This document shows, one piece after another, positions 45,075 through 56,470 of a stretch of 64,000 nucleotides of DNA; position 1 is the stretch's first letter; every line of letters begins with the position of its first letter. The notes beneath the pieces were generated by a model. That model was not told the origin of the DNA and did not search any database. It saw only the letters and a list, made by a program, of their open reading frames with translations. The position numbers were made by a program, and so were the translations under genes. The stretch spans positions 1,674,001 to 1,738,000 of the forward strand of contig NZ_CP065997.1 in NCBI RefSeq assembly GCF_016127315.1. The letters run 5' to 3'. The DNA comes from Achromobacter deleyi (GTDB lineage Bacteria; Pseudomonadota; Gammaproteobacteria; Burkholderiales; Burkholderiaceae_B).

Positions 45075-45776
45075 ATGAATCAATTGCGCGTACTGATGAT
45101 GTCGCCGGACGAGGCTGCACGTAACACCGCTGTGTCCGCACTGCTTCAAGCTGGAATTTCGGCCCGCGGCTGCTCGACTTCCCTGGAATTGTTTGGCCTG
45201 CTCAGCAACAGCCCCTACGACGCCGTGGTGCTGAACGTGGGCACCCTCGGTGAAATCGGCTATGCCCTGGTGGCCCGCCTGCACGGCTCGTCGCCGATGG
45301 GTATCGTGGTGATGGGCAACAACCTGTCCCTGGATACCCGCCTGCGTTGCCTGCAGAGCGGCGCGGACGCCTGCCTGCCGCCGCCGCACGACCCTCGCGA
45401 ACTGGCCTGCATCCTGCTGGCGCTGGCGCGGCGCCTGCCGGCCGGGCAGGACAGCCTGACGACCGAGGAGCCGACCCTCGGCCAGTGGGAATTGCGCGAC
45501 CAGGGCTGGACCCTGGCGGCGCCGTCCGGCACCACGATTTCCCTGTCGGCCAATGAACGCCTGATCGTGCGCTCGCTGCTCGAGGTGGCGGGCAGGGCGG
45601 TCGGCCGCAACGAACTGGGCGACGAACTGCGCCAGGAAGGCGGCGGCGCGCGTTCCAGTGGCACGCGCAGCATCGACGTGATCGTCAGCCGCCTGCGCCG
45701 CAAGGCCGAAATGGCGGGACTGATGCTGCCGATCCGCACCGTCTACGGCAGCGGCTACCTGTTCGCCGACCAATAG
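45075..45776 (+). CDS. atypical response regulator with degenerate receiver
   Basis: 233 residues. A receiver-shaped N-terminal half (about 1-118) and an OmpR-type winged helix (about 140-230; SIDVIVSRLRRKAEMAG, VYGSGYLF). The receiver has lost its chemistry: the phospho-acceptor position is Asn54 (AVVLNV), the acidic pocket reads MSPD instead of EDD, and the switch Lys is replaced in CLPPPHDP. Phosphate-independent control, by ligand or partner protein, is inferred. ATG 45075 follows GGAAAG. It is divergent from the canonical regulator operon. Confidence 0.85.
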   Translation: MNQLRVLMMSPDEAARNTAVSALLQAGISARGCSTSLELFGLLSNSPYDAVVLNVGTLGEIGYALVARLHGSSPMGIVVMGNNLSLDTRLRCLQSGADACLPPPHDPRELACILLALARRLPAGQDSLTTEEPTLGQWELRDQGWTLAAPSGTTISLSANERLIVRSLLEVAGRAVGRNELGDELRQEGGGARSSGTRSIDVIVSRLRRKAEMAGLMLPIRTVYGSGYLFADQ

Positions 45777-46394
45777 CGGCCTGCCGCGCGCCGCGGGACG
45801 GTTCCCCACAAAGTCCCGGCGCCGGCTACACTGCCAGCCAGTCCGCCGCCGCCGCGTGGCGTTCCCGGCCCTGGCAGGAGGCCTTTTCCTGGCCTGGCGC
45901 TCCCCGCGCCCAAGACCGCATGCCCACGTCGTCAATTTGGCCCCAATTTTGCCGACCTGGGCCGGACCTGCGCCTAACAGGCCGTCTTTTGCCGCCAACG
46001 TGCCCGCGCGCAACGCTTACAAAAGTTTTTGACAGTGCGCCGGAATCTAAGCTATGCTAAAGGGCTTACTGCTTTAATCGCGCGCAAAGTCGATGCCAGG
46101 ACTGGCATTTGAGGCGCCAGGAAGACAGGTCCGGCCAATCACCCAAGCGAAGCCTTCGTGCCCAGCTTGGCGGCCCAAGACCGAAGGGGTGCGTCACGAG
46201 CCCCCGTCAACCAGCGCCGCCATCTCCGAAGCATCCGGTTTGTGCGTTTGTCATGGTTTGTTGGCAAGCCCGCTCTTTTACGTATTTGAACGTTTGAGGC
46301 GGTTTTGCGCGAGCCGCCTTCTCAGAGAGTCATCACTCGAAGAGACGAGTACGTAAGTACTTACCAGTGGTACGTAAAAGGGATTTCAAAGGTC
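45777..46394 (+). other. gap before rpsL: str operon promoter and long leader
   Basis: No gene is supported here. It contains the probable rpsL promoter (46029-46058) and then about 335 bases of leader with a GC-rich stem (GAGGCGG near 46296 with CCGCCTTC near 46314). A leader of this length suggests regulation, but I cannot identify a known motif. Confidence 0.5.
46029..46058 (+). promoter_or_regulatory. promoter of the str operon
   Basis: TTGACA (46029-46034), 18 bases, TATGCT (46053-46058). The only strong promoter-like pair upstream of rpsL. Confidence 0.65.
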
Positions 46395-46772
46395 ATGCCT
46401 ACCATTAGCCAACTCGTGCGCAAGCCGCGCGAAGTCAGCATCATCAAAAGCAAGAGCCCCGCGCTCGAAAACTGCCCGCAACGCCGCGGCGTGTGCACTC
46501 GCGTGTACACCACCACCCCCAAGAAGCCGAACTCCGCTCTGCGTAAGGTTGCCAAAGTGCGTCTGACCAACGGTTACGAAGTCATTTCGTACATCGGCGG
46601 TGAAGGCCACAACCTGCAAGAGCACTCGGTGGTTCTGGTGCGTGGCGGTCGTGTGAAGGACTTGCCCGGTGTGCGTTATCACATCGTGCGCGGTTCCCTC
46701 GACCTGCAAGGCGTCAAGGATCGCAAGCAAGCGCGCTCGAAGTACGGCGCCAAGCGCCCGAAGAAGGCCTAA
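46395..46772 (+). CDS. rpsL: 30S ribosomal protein S12
   Basis: 125 residues, complete, decoding-centre protein. The streptomycin-sensitive lysines are present in [12 protein letters not shown] and [12 protein letters not shown] 46395 ([14 protein letters not shown]) is the family start and follows AAAGG. First gene of the str operon. Confidence 0.99.
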
Positions 46773-46947
46773 GGGTTCGCAACGCGAATCAGCAGTACCC
46801 CCGCGTGGCGGCCATCCGTCATTAGGGAAGTGCAACCGCGCCAACCAGGAAATGGGAAGGTGCGCGGCACGTAAGGGGTCGTCCCAGTGGACGGCCATGG
46901 CCGTGTAATGAAACACGGTTCAACTGAACAGACACAAGGAAGCAACA

Positions 46948-47418
46948 ATGCCCCGTCGTCGCGAAGTACCCAAGCGCGAGATCCTGCCCGATCCCAAGTT
47001 CGGCAGCGTCGAGCTCGCCAAGTTCATGAACGTCGTCATGCTGGACGGCAAGAAGGCCGTCGCCGAGCGCATCGTCTACGGTGCCCTCGAGCAAGTGCAA
47101 ACCAAGACCGGCAAGGAGCCGATCGAAGTTTTCAGCCTGGCGATCAACAACATCAAGCCGATCGTCGAAGTGAAGAGCCGCCGCGTTGGCGGTGCCAACT
47201 ACCAAGTGCCGGTTGAAGTGCGCCCCGTGCGCCGCCTGGCCCTGGCTATGCGTTGGCTCCGTGAAGCCGCCAAGAAGCGTGGCGAGAAGTCGATGGATCT
47301 GCGTCTTGCTGGCGAACTGATCGACGCCTCCGAAGGTCGTGGCGCCGCGATGAAGAAGCGCGAAGACACGCACAAGATGGCCGAGGCCAACAAGGCCTTC
47401 AGCCATTTCCGCTGGTAA
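46948..47418 (+). CDS. rpsG: 30S ribosomal protein S7
   Basis: 156 residues, complete ([20 protein letters not shown]). It nucleates assembly of the 16S 3' domain. AAGGAAG precedes the ATG. The 175-base rpsL-rpsG gap is the site where S7 represses its own operon in E. coli; I see no specific conserved fold by eye. Confidence 0.99.
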   Translation: MPRRREVPKREILPDPKFGSVELAKFMNVVMLDGKKAVAERIVYGALEQVQTKTGKEPIEVFSLAINNIKPIVEVKSRRVGGANYQVPVEVRPVRRLALAMRWLREAAKKRGEKSMDLRLAGELIDASEGRGAAMKKREDTHKMAEANKAFSHFRW

Positions 47419-47436
47419 TTTAAGGACTAACCCACC

Positions 47437-49539
47437 ATGGCCCGCAAAACCCCGATCGAGCGCTATCGCAACATTGGCATCTCTGCGCACATCGATGCAG
47501 GGAAAACCACCACGACCGAACGTATCCTGTTCTACACCGGCGTCAATCACAAGATTGGCGAAGTGCATGATGGCGCCGCCACCATGGACTGGATGGAACA
47601 AGAGCAAGAGCGTGGCATCACCATTACGTCGGCTGCTACGACGGCGTTTTGGCGTGGCATGGCCGGCAACTACCCCGAGCACCGCATCAACATCATCGAC
47701 ACCCCGGGGCACGTGGACTTCACCATCGAGGTGGAACGTTCCATGCGCGTCCTGGACGGTGCTTGCATGGTCTACTGCGCGGTGGGTGGTGTTCAGCCCC
47801 AGTCCGAAACCGTGTGGCGTCAAGCCAACAAGTACGGCGTGCCGCGTCTGGCGTTCGTCAACAAGATGGACCGTACCGGCGCGAACTTCTTCAAGGTCTA
47901 TGACCAGCTGAAGACGCGTCTGCGCGCGAACCCCGTGCCCATCGTGATCCCCATCGGCGCCGAAGACACGTTCCAAGGCGTGGTCGACCTGGTCAAGATG
48001 AAGGCGATCATCTGGGACGAAGCCAGCCAAGGCACCAAGTTCGACTACAAGGACATTCCGGCCGAGCTGGAAGGCACTGCCAACGAATGGCGCGAAAAGC
48101 TGGTTGAAGCCGCCGCCGAATCGTCGGAAGAGCTGATGAACAAGTACCTGGAAACGGGTTCGCTGGACGAGGCCGAGATCAACCTGGCCATCCGTCAACG
48201 CACTATCGCTGGCGAAATCCAGCCGATGCTGTGTGGCACCGCTTTCAAGAACAAGGGCGTGCAGCGCATGCTGGACGCGGTCATCGACTACCTGCCTTCG
48301 CCCGTGGACATTCCCCCGGTCGACGGTCAGGACGACGACGGCAATGCCGTGCAGCGCACTGCCGACGACGGCGAGAAGTTCTCGGCCCTGGCGTTCAAGC
48401 TGATGAGCGATCCGTTCGTGGGTCAGCTGACCTTCGTGCGCGTTTACTCGGGCGTCCTGAAGTCGGGCGACACGGTCTACAACCCCATCAAGGGCAAGAA
48501 GGAACGTATCGGCCGCATCCTGCAGATGCACGCGAACAACCGCGAGGAAATCAAGGAAGTTCTGGCTGGCGACATCGCCGCCGTCGTGGGCCTGAAGGAC
48601 GTGACGACCGGCGAAACGCTGTGCGACATCGACTCCCACATCCTGCTCGAACGCATGGTGTTCCCGGAGCCCGTGATCTCGCAGGCCGTCGAACCCAAGT
48701 CGAAGGCTGACCAGGAAAAGATGGGTCTGGCGCTGTCGCGTCTGGCTCAGGAAGATCCGTCGTTCCGCGTGCGCAGCGACGAAGAATCCGGCCAAACCAT
48801 CATTTCCGGCATGGGCGAGCTGCACCTGGAAATTCTGGTCGACCGCATGAAGCGCGAATTCGGCGTGGAAGCGAACGTCGGCAAGCCCCAGGTGGCCTAC
48901 CGCGAAACGATCCGCAAGACCTGCGAAGAAGTCGAAGGCAAGTTCGTCAAGCAGTCGGGCGGTCGCGGCCAGTACGGTCACGTGGTCCTGAAGGTCGAAC
49001 CGCTCCAGCCGGGCGGCGGCTACGAGTTCGTCGACGCCATCAAGGGCGGTGTGGTTCCTCGCGAATACATCCCCGCGGTGGACAAGGGCATCCAGGAAAC
49101 GCTGCCTGCCGGCATCCTGGCCGGTTACCCGGTCGTGGACGTCAAGGTCACGCTGTTCTTCGGTTCGTACCACGATGTGGACTCGAACGAAAACGCGTTC
49201 AAGATGGCCGGCTCGATGGCGTTCAAGGAAGGCATGCGCAAGGCTAGCCCCGTGCTGCTGGAACCGATGATGGCCGTTGAAGTCGAAACGCCTGAAGACT
49301 ACGCCGGTACCGTGATGGGCGATCTGTCCTCGCGTCGCGGCATGGTTCAGGGCATGGACGACATGGTTGGTGGTGGCAAGACCATCAAGGCCGAAGTTCC
49401 GCTGGCCGAGATGTTCGGTTACGCCACGAACCTGCGTTCGCTGACGCAAGGCCGTGCCACGTACACGATGGAATTCAAGCATTACTCCGAGGCCCCCAAG
49501 AACGTCGCTGACGAAGTCATCGCCGCTCGGGCCAAGTAA
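47437..49539 (+). CDS. fusA: elongation factor G
   Basis: 700 residues, full length. GTPase motifs are [14 protein letters not shown] (about 17-30), DTPGHVDF and NKMDR; all five domains are present. It drives tRNA-mRNA translocation. It lies 18 bases after rpsG. Confidence 0.99.
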   Translation: MARKTPIERYRNIGISAHIDAGKTTTTERILFYTGVNHKIGEVHDGAATMDWMEQEQERGITITSAATTAFWRGMAGNYPEHRINIIDTPGHVDFTIEVERSMRVLDGACMVYCAVGGVQPQSETVWRQANKYGVPRLAFVNKMDRTGANFFKVYDQLKTRLRANPVPIVIPIGAEDTFQGVVDLVKMKAIIWDEASQGTKFDYKDIPAELEGTANEWREKLVEAAAESSEELMNKYLETGSLDEAEINLAIRQRTIAGEIQPMLCGTAFKNKGVQRMLDAVIDYLPSPVDIPPVDGQDDDGNAVQRTADDGEKFSALAFKLMSDPFVGQLTFVRVYSGVLKSGDTVYNPIKGKKERIGRILQMHANNREEIKEVLAGDIAAVVGLKDVTTGETLCDIDSHILLERMVFPEPVISQAVEPKSKADQEKMGLALSRLAQEDPSFRVRSDEESGQTIISGMGELHLEILVDRMKREFGVEANVGKPQVAYRETIRKTCEEVEGKFVKQSGGRGQYGHVVLKVEPLQPGGGYEFVDAIKGGVVPREYIPAVDKGIQETLPAGILAGYPVVDVKVTLFFGSYHDVDSNENAFKMAGSMAFKEGMRKASPVLLEPMMAVEVETPEDYAGTVMGDLSSRRGMVQGMDDMVGGGKTIKAEVPLAEMFGYATNLRSLTQGRATYTMEFKHYSEAPKNVADEVIAARAK

Positions 49540-49619
49540 ATAACCCTTTGCCGGGTCCGCCCCATCCGGGCGGTCCCGGCAGAAACCAAAGTTTCCTTGA
49601 AAGTCAAAGGATAGAGATC

Positions 49620-50810
<1,191 letters not shown>

Positions 50811-50883
50811 TTCGGATCACTTAAGCAGCACACAACCAGCGGGGGCGCCTGCCGCCCTCGCCTCTCGTTCTTTAGGAAACGCC

Positions 50884-51195
50884 ATGAAAAACCAAAAGAT
50901 CCGTATCCGCTTGAAGGCTTTCGATTACAAGCTGATCGATCAATCGGCCGCTGAAATCGTCGACACCGCCAAGCGCACGGGCGCCGTTGTCCGCGGCCCG
51001 GTGCCGCTGCCCACGCGTATTCGCCGTTACGACGTGCTGCGTTCGCCGCACGTCAACAAGACGTCGCGTGACCAGTTCGAAATCCGTACCCATCAGCGCC
51101 TGATGGACATCGTTGATCCCACCGACAAGACCGTTGACGCCCTGATGCGTCTGGACCTGCCGGCCGGCGTCGACGTCGAAATCGCGCTGCAGTAA
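50884..51195 (+). CDS. rpsJ: 30S ribosomal protein S10
   Basis: 103 residues, complete ([20 protein letters not shown]). It is a ribosomal protein and NusB partner in antitermination. It follows tuf by 73 bases with TTTAGGAAAC before the ATG, so it appears to be the last gene of the str operon rather than the first of S10. Confidence 0.98.
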   Translation: MKNQKIRIRLKAFDYKLIDQSAAEIVDTAKRTGAVVRGPVPLPTRIRRYDVLRSPHVNKTSRDQFEIRTHQRLMDIVDPTDKTVDALMRLDLPAGVDVEIALQ

Positions 51196-51238
51196 GGCGT
51201 ATCGCGAGTCCGCTACCTTCGCCAGTGGACTTGTGCAG

Positions 51239-51277
51239 AATGGCCGCAATCCTTCGGGACTGCGGCCATTTGTTTTT
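51239..51277 (+). terminator. terminator between rpsJ and rplC
   Basis: AATGGCCGCA (51239-51248) pairs exactly with TGCGGCCATT (51261-51270), followed by TGTTTTT. Confidence 0.82.
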
Positions 51278-51331
51278 GCGCCACAGCCCGGCGCGCGGGC
51301 GGCGGGGCAGGGGCCTATTTAGGCTAAGTGC

Positions 51332-51361
51332 TTGTGCTGCCTGAAAAAAACATGCTAATAT
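51332..51361 (+). promoter_or_regulatory. probable S10 operon promoter before rplC
   Basis: TTGTGC (51332-51337), 18 bases, TAATAT (51356-51361) preceded by TGC, an extended -10. Supported mainly by its position after the terminator. Confidence 0.4.
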
Positions 51362-51525
51362 GCCAAGCTTGCCATTTTGTGGCAGGTCTAACTATGGTGA
51401 GGCGCGCAAATCCGGGATTTTCCGGGTGGGCAACCCCAAGCCAGGTTGAACATAGTCGTAGGGCAAAGGCCGTTACCTTTTGCCTGATTAGCCCCGACCA
51501 ATCGCAGTCGGGAATGGAGAAAACG

Positions 51526-52215
51526 ATGTCGAATTCGACACCCACGCCCGCCGCTCATCGGCTGGGGCTGGTGGGTCGCAAGGTCGGCATGACCCGCATT
51601 TTTACCGAGGAAGGTGAATCCATCCCGGTGACCGTGCTGGACGTGTCGAACAACCGCGTGACCCAAGTTAAGTCGCTGGAAACCGACGGCTACGCCGCGA
51701 TCCAGGTGGCTTATGGCGCTCGTCGCGCCTCGCGCGTGCCGCAAGCACAAACGGGCCACTACGCCAAGGCCGGCGTTGAAGCCGGTAGCATCCTCAAAGA
51801 ATTCCGCCTTGATCCCGCCCGCGCCGCTGAATTTGCGGCTGGTTCCGTGATCGCCGTGGAATCGGTGTTCGAAGCCGGCCAACAGGTCGACGTCACGGGC
51901 ACCACGATTGGTAAGGGCTTCGCCGGTACCATCAAGCGCCACAACTTCGGCTCGCAACGCGCTTCGCACGGTAACTCGCGTTCGCACCGCGTTCCCGGCT
52001 CGATCGGCCAAGCTCAAGATCCGGGCCGTATTTTCCCGGGTAAGCGCATGGCGGGTCACCTGGGTGATGTCACCCGCACCGTTCAAAACCTCGACGTCGT
52101 TCGCGTTGACGTTGAGCGCGGCCTGCTGCTGGTCAAGGGCGCTGTCCCCGGCCACGCTGGCGCCGACATCGTCGTGCGTCCGGCCATCAAGGCCCCGGCC
52201 AAGAAGGGAGCGTAA
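51526..52215 (+). CDS. rplC: 50S ribosomal protein L3
   Basis: 229 residues. The core from [14 protein letters not shown] onward is standard; the N-terminus has an extra segment ([12 protein letters not shown]) relative to E. coli L3. ATG 51526 has GGAG six bases before it; the in-frame ATG at 51514 overlaps that site. The signature [22 protein letters not shown] is intact. Confidence 0.97.
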   Translation: MSNSTPTPAAHRLGLVGRKVGMTRIFTEEGESIPVTVLDVSNNRVTQVKSLETDGYAAIQVAYGARRASRVPQAQTGHYAKAGVEAGSILKEFRLDPARAAEFAAGSVIAVESVFEAGQQVDVTGTTIGKGFAGTIKRHNFGSQRASHGNSRSHRVPGSIGQAQDPGRIFPGKRMAGHLGDVTRTVQNLDVVRVDVERGLLLVKGAVPGHAGADIVVRPAIKAPAKKGA

Positions 52216-52219
52216 GTAA

Positions 52220-52837
52220 ATGGATCTCAAGCTCCTGAACGACCAAGGTCAGGCCGCGACTTTCAGCGCGCCCGACACGATCTTCGGCCGTGACTTCAAC
52301 GAAGCGCTGATTCATCAGATCGTGGTGGCTTTCCAAGCCAATGCCCGTGCCGGCAACCGCGCTCAGAAGGATCGCTCGGAAGTCAAGCACTCGACCAAGA
52401 AGCCCTGGCGCCAGAAGGGTACCGGCCGCGCTCGCGCCGGTATGACCTCGTCGCCGCTGTGGCGTGGCGGTGGTCGGATTTTCCCGAACTCGCCGGAAGA
52501 GAACTTCAGCCAGAAGGTCAACAAGAAGATGTACCGCGCCGGGATCCGCTCGATCCTGTCGCAACTGGCTCGCGAAGACCGCATCGCCGTCGTCGAATCG
52601 TTCGATCTGGAATCGCCCAAGACCAAGGCTGCCGCTGCAAAGCTGAAGAGCCTGGGCCTGGACTCGGTCCTGATCATCACCGACAACGTTGATGAAAATG
52701 TTTACCTCGCCACCCGCAACCTGCCGCATGTTGCCGTTGTCGAGCCCCGTTATGCCGATCCGTTGTCGCTGGTCCACTACAAGAAAGTGCTGATCACCAA
52801 GCCGGCCATCGCTCAACTCGAGGAGATGCTGGGATGA
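52220..52837 (+). CDS. rplD: 50S ribosomal protein L4
   Basis: 205 residues, complete, with the long loop [15 protein letters not shown] that lines the exit tunnel. In E. coli L4 represses the S10 operon through the leader before rpsJ; here such a leader would have to lie before rplC. Confidence 0.97.
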   Translation: MDLKLLNDQGQAATFSAPDTIFGRDFNEALIHQIVVAFQANARAGNRAQKDRSEVKHSTKKPWRQKGTGRARAGMTSSPLWRGGGRIFPNSPEENFSQKVNKKMYRAGIRSILSQLAREDRIAVVESFDLESPKTKAAAAKLKSLGLDSVLIITDNVDENVYLATRNLPHVAVVEPRYADPLSLVHYKKVLITKPAIAQLEEMLG

Positions 52838-53130
52838 ACGCTGAACGCTTGATGCAAGTCATTCTGGCTCCGATCGTGACCGAAAAGGCCACGTTCGTCG
52901 CTGAGAAGAATCAGCAAGTCGCTTTCCGTGTCGTGGCTGACGCTACCAAGCCGGAAATCAAGGCTGCCGTCGAACTGCTCTTCAAGGTGCAGGTCGAGTC
53001 CGTGCAGGTCCTCAACCGTAAGGGCAAAGTCAAGCGCTTTGGCCGATTCGTTGGCCGCCGTCGCAATGAGCGCAAGGCTTACGTGTCGCTCAAGGACGGC
53101 CAGGAAATCGACTTTGCGGAGGTGAAGTAA
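52834..53130 (+). CDS. rplW: 50S ribosomal protein L23
   Basis: 98 residues, complete. It is the docking site for trigger factor and SRP at the exit tunnel. The start overlaps the rplD stop by four bases; rplB follows directly. Confidence 0.97.
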   Translation: MNAERLMQVILAPIVTEKATFVAEKNQQVAFRVVADATKPEIKAAVELLFKVQVESVQVLNRKGKVKRFGRFVGRRRNERKAYVSLKDGQEIDFAEVK

Positions 53131-53958
53131 ATGGCCCTCGTAAAAGTTAAGCCGACTTCGGCTGGCCGCCGTGGCATGGTGAAGGTTGTCAGCCCGAACC
53201 TGCACAAGGGTGAGCCCTACGCGCCGCTGCTGGAAAAGAAGACCCGTGGTTCGGGCCGTAACAACAACGGTCACATCACGATCCGCCACCGTGGCGGCGG
53301 TCACAAGCAGCACTACCGTGTCGTCGACTTCCGTCGCGACAAGGACGGCATCCCCGCGAAGGTCGAGCGTCTGGAATATGACCCCAACCGTACGGCGCAC
53401 ATCGCTCTGCTGTGCTACGCCGACGGCGAGCGTCGTTACATCATCGCTCCGCGCGGCCTGGAAGTGGGCGCCACGCTGATCTCGGGCATCGAAGCCCCGA
53501 TCCGCGCCGGCAACACGCTGCCGATCCGCAACATCCCGGTGGGTACGACGATTCACTGCGTCGAAATGCTGCCCGGCAAGGGTGCCCAGATGGTCCGTTC
53601 GGCCGGCGCTTCCGCCGTCCTGCTGGCCCGCGAAGGTACCTACGCTCAAGTGCGTCTGCGCTCGGGTGAAGTCCGCCGTGTGCACATCGAGTGCCGTGCC
53701 ACCATCGGTGAAGTCGGTAACGAAGAACACAGCCTGCGCCAAATCGGCAAGGCCGGTGCAATGCGTTGGCGCGGTATTCGCCCGACGGTTCGTGGCGTCG
53801 CCATGAACCCGGTCGATCACCCGCACGGTGGCGGCGAAGGCCGTACCGGTGAAGCACGCGAACCGGTCAGCCCGTGGGGCACCCCGGCGAAGGGTTTCAA
53901 GACCCGTCGCAACAAGCGGACGAACAATATGATCGTCCAACGGCGCAAGCGCAAGTAA
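53131..53958 (+). CDS. rplB: 50S ribosomal protein L2
   Basis: 275 residues, complete, with the conserved C-terminal [14 protein letters not shown] near the peptidyl-transferase centre. No gap after rplW. Confidence 0.98.
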   Translation: MALVKVKPTSAGRRGMVKVVSPNLHKGEPYAPLLEKKTRGSGRNNNGHITIRHRGGGHKQHYRVVDFRRDKDGIPAKVERLEYDPNRTAHIALLCYADGERRYIIAPRGLEVGATLISGIEAPIRAGNTLPIRNIPVGTTIHCVEMLPGKGAQMVRSAGASAVLLAREGTYAQVRLRSGEVRRVHIECRATIGEVGNEEHSLRQIGKAGAMRWRGIRPTVRGVAMNPVDHPHGGGEGRTGEAREPVSPWGTPAKGFKTRRNKRTNNMIVQRRKRK

Positions 53959-53970
53959 GAGGCGAACACT

Positions 53971-54246
53971 ATGTCACGTTCGATCAAGAAAGGCCCGTTT
54001 GTCGATGCTCACCTGATCAAAAAGGTGGACACGGCCGTCGCGGGCAAAGACAAGAAGCCGATCAAGACCTGGTCGCGTCGCTCGACGATCCTGCCCGAGT
54101 TCATCGGTCTGACGATCGCTGTGCACAACGGCAAGCAGCATGTTCCCGTTTACATCAACGAGAACATGGTCGGTCACAAGCTGGGCGAGTTCGCGCTGAC
54201 CCGTACGTTCAAGGGTCACGCCGCGGACAAGAAGGCGAAGAGGTAA
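53971..54246 (+). CDS. rpsS: 30S ribosomal protein S19
   Basis: 91 residues, complete ([18 protein letters not shown]). Head-domain protein that contacts S13. Confidence 0.98.
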   Translation: MSRSIKKGPFVDAHLIKKVDTAVAGKDKKPIKTWSRRSTILPEFIGLTIAVHNGKQHVPVYINENMVGHKLGEFALTRTFKGHAADKKAKR

Positions 54247-54249
54247 GCG

Positions 54250-54579
54250 ATGGAAACTACTGCCATTATCCGTGGGGTTCACATCTCCGCTCAAAAGACG
54301 CGTCTGGTTGCGGATCTGATCCGCGGTCAGAAGGTCGGCCGTGCGCTCGAGATCCTCACCTTCTCGCCGAAGAAGGCCGCCGTCATCCTGAAGAAGGCTG
54401 TCGAGTCCGCCATCGCCAACGCCGAGCACAACGACGGTGCCGATATCGACGAACTGAAAGTCACCACGATCTTCGTGGACAAGGCTCAGTCGATGAAGCG
54501 CTTCTCCGCTCGCGCCAAGGGCCGCGGCAACCGTATCGAGAAGCAGACCTGCCACATCACGGTCAAGGTCGGAGCTTAA
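54250..54579 (+). CDS. rplV: 50S ribosomal protein L22
   Basis: 109 residues, complete ([20 protein letters not shown]), with the tunnel-lining beta-hairpin loop near [16 protein letters not shown]. It starts three bases after rpsS. Confidence 0.98.
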   Translation: METTAIIRGVHISAQKTRLVADLIRGQKVGRALEILTFSPKKAAVILKKAVESAIANAEHNDGADIDELKVTTIFVDKAQSMKRFSARAKGRGNRIEKQTCHITVKVGA

Positions 54580-54588
54580 GGAGTCACG

Positions 54589-55380
54589 ATGGGTCAGAAA
54601 ATTCACCCCACTGGGTTCCGTCTCGCGGTCACCCGTAATTGGTCCTCGCGTTGGTTCGCCGACGACAAGGCCTTCGGCAGCATGCTGGCCGAAGACATCC
54701 GTGTCCGCGAGTACCTGAAGAAGAAGCTCAAGAGCGCCTCCGTCGGTCGCGTGATCATCGAGCGTCCCGCCAAGAATGCCCGCATCACCGTCTACTCGGC
54801 TCGTCCGGGCGTGGTGATCGGCAAGCGCGGCGAAGACATCGAAAGCCTGAAGGCTGATCTGCAGCGCCTGATGGGCGTGCCCGTGCACGTCAACATCGAA
54901 GAAATCCGCAAGCCGGAAACCGATGCTCAACTGATCGCCGACTCGATCTCGCAACAGCTCGAGAAGCGCATCATGTTCCGTCGCGCCATGAAGCGCGCGA
55001 TGCAGAACGCCATGCGTCTGGGTGCCCAAGGCATCAAGATCATGAGCTCGGGCCGTCTGAACGGTATCGAAATTGCTCGCACCGAGTGGTATCGCGAAGG
55101 CCGTGTGCCGCTGCACACCCTCAAGGCCAACATCGACTACGGCACCTCCGAAGCCCACACCACGTACGGCGTGATCGGCATCAAGGTCTGGGTCTACAAG
55201 GGCGACATGCTGGCCAACGGCGAATTGCCGCCGGAAACCGCCGCCCCGCGTGAAGAAGAACGTCGTCCGCGCCGCGCTCCGCGTGGTGATCGTCCGGACG
55301 GTGCTCGCACCGGTCGTCCGGGTGGTCGTGGCCGTGGTCCCCGCAAGGCGGACGCTGCTCCGGCGCCTGAAGGAGAATAA
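54589..55380 (+). CDS. rpsC: 30S ribosomal protein S3
   Basis: 263 residues. The KH domain ([18 protein letters not shown]) and C-terminal domain are standard. A roughly 45-residue tail rich in Arg, Gly and Pro extends past the E. coli end, as in other Burkholderiales. It lines the mRNA entry channel. Confidence 0.97.
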   Translation: MGQKIHPTGFRLAVTRNWSSRWFADDKAFGSMLAEDIRVREYLKKKLKSASVGRVIIERPAKNARITVYSARPGVVIGKRGEDIESLKADLQRLMGVPVHVNIEEIRKPETDAQLIADSISQQLEKRIMFRRAMKRAMQNAMRLGAQGIKIMSSGRLNGIEIARTEWYREGRVPLHTLKANIDYGTSEAHTTYGVIGIKVWVYKGDMLANGELPPETAAPREEERRPRRAPRGDRPDGARTGRPGGRGRGPRKADAAPAPEGE

Positions 55381-55382
55381 CC

Positions 55383-55799
55383 ATGCTGCAACCCTCTCGC
55401 AGAAAGTATCGCAAAGAGCAGAAGGGCCGCAACACCGGTCTGGCGACCCGTGGTACCCACGTGTCGTTCGGCGAATACGGTCTGAAGGCCACCGGCCGTG
55501 GCCGTCTGACCGCTCGCCAGATCGAAGCCGCTCGTCGTGCCATCAACCGTCACATCAAGCGCGGCGGCCGCATCTGGATTCGCATTTTCCCGGATAAGCC
55601 CATCTCGCAGAAGCCTGCCGAAGTCCGTATGGGTAACGGTAAGGGCAACCCGGAGTACTGGGTCGCCGAGATTCAGCCCGGCAAGGTGCTCTACGAAATG
55701 GAAGGGGTTAGCGAAGAGCTCGCGCGTGAAGCTTTCCGCCTGGCCGCTGCCAAGCTGCCGATTTCGACCACGTTCGTCGCGCGTCATATCGGTGCTTAA
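55383..55799 (+). CDS. rplP: 50S ribosomal protein L16
   Basis: 138 residues, complete ([17 protein letters not shown]). It starts two bases after rpsC and contacts A-site tRNA. Confidence 0.98.
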   Translation: MLQPSRRKYRKEQKGRNTGLATRGTHVSFGEYGLKATGRGRLTARQIEAARRAINRHIKRGGRIWIRIFPDKPISQKPAEVRMGNGKGNPEYWVAEIQPGKVLYEMEGVSEELAREAFRLAAAKLPISTTFVARHIGA

Positions 55800-55812
55800 G
55801 GAGTACTAAGAC

Positions 55813-56004
55813 ATGAAAGCCAGCGAACTCCGTTCGAAAGACGCCGCCGAGCTCGGCAAAGAGCTCGAAAGCCTGCTGAAGGCACAATTCGGTCTGCGTA
55901 TGCAGAAGGCCACGCAGCAGCTTGCCAACACCAGCCAGCTGCGTAACGTGCGCCGCGACATCGCGCGCGTGCGTACCTTGCTGACCGAGAAGGCAGGGAA
56001 ATAA
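55813..56004 (+). CDS. rpmC: 50S ribosomal protein L29
   Basis: 63 residues, complete two-helix protein ([20 protein letters not shown]) near the exit tunnel. Confidence 0.97.
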
Positions 56005-56006
56005 AG

Positions 56007-56288
56007 ATGAGCGAAACTCAAAACACCCAAGTGGCCAAGCGCCAGCGTACGCTGGTCGGCAAGGTCGTCAGCAACAAGATGGACAAGACTGTCGTCGTTC
56101 TGGTTGAACGCCGCGTCAAGCACCCCATCTTCGGCAAGATCATCATGCGTTCCGCGAAGTACAAGGCGCACGATGAGTCGAACCAGTACAACGAAGGCGA
56201 TACGGTTGAAATCGCTGAAGGCCGTCCCATCTCGCGCTCGAAGTCGTGGCGCGTGGTGCGTCTGGTTGAAGCCGCACGTATCATCTAA
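56007..56288 (+). CDS. rpsQ: 30S ribosomal protein S17
   Basis: 93 residues; the OB fold begins [22 protein letters not shown]. It is the last ribosomal gene in the window; rplN, which normally follows, is replaced by a terminator and exopolysaccharide genes. Confidence 0.98.
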   Translation: MSETQNTQVAKRQRTLVGKVVSNKMDKTVVVLVERRVKHPIFGKIIMRSAKYKAHDESNQYNEGDTVEIAEGRPISRSKSWRVVRLVEAARII

Positions 56289-56325
56289 GTGCCAGCTTTC
56301 GGAGCGGTTCGCCGTTCCGGGCTAG

Positions 56326-56358
56326 AAAGGCAAGGGCTCAGGCCCTTGCCTTTTTTTT
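56326..56358 (+). terminator. terminator after rpsQ
   Basis: AAAGGCAAGGG (56326-56336) pairs with CCCTTGCC plus a run of eight Ts (56343-56358). A strong intrinsic terminator that ends the S10 operon here. Confidence 0.93.
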
Positions 56359-56403
56359 GCGATAAATATCGTCATCGGGCGTTTTATTTCCGGTATTTTT
56401 CCC

Positions 56404-56436
56404 ATCTGGCCCCCAGATCGGACTCTCCGGTAGAAT
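56404..56436 (+). promoter_or_regulatory. possible EPS operon operator and -10 box
   Basis: A perfect inverted repeat ATCTGG-CCC-CCAGAT (56404-56418) lies 12 bases upstream of TAGAAT (56431-56436), which resembles a -10. No good -35 is seen, which suits an activated promoter with the dyad as binding site. Confidence 0.4.
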
Positions 56437-56470
56437 CAGCTATTACGCCACGCTGACTCCAGATCCCGCC

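Larger units (their letters stand above)
51196..51525 (+). other. gap between rpsJ and rplC
   Basis: 330 bases with no gene. It holds a terminator (51239-51277), a probable new promoter (51332-51361), and a stem CCCGAC/GTCGGG (51493-51512) just before the rplC ribosome-binding site. This breaks the usual rpsJ-rplC continuity. Confidence 0.6.
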
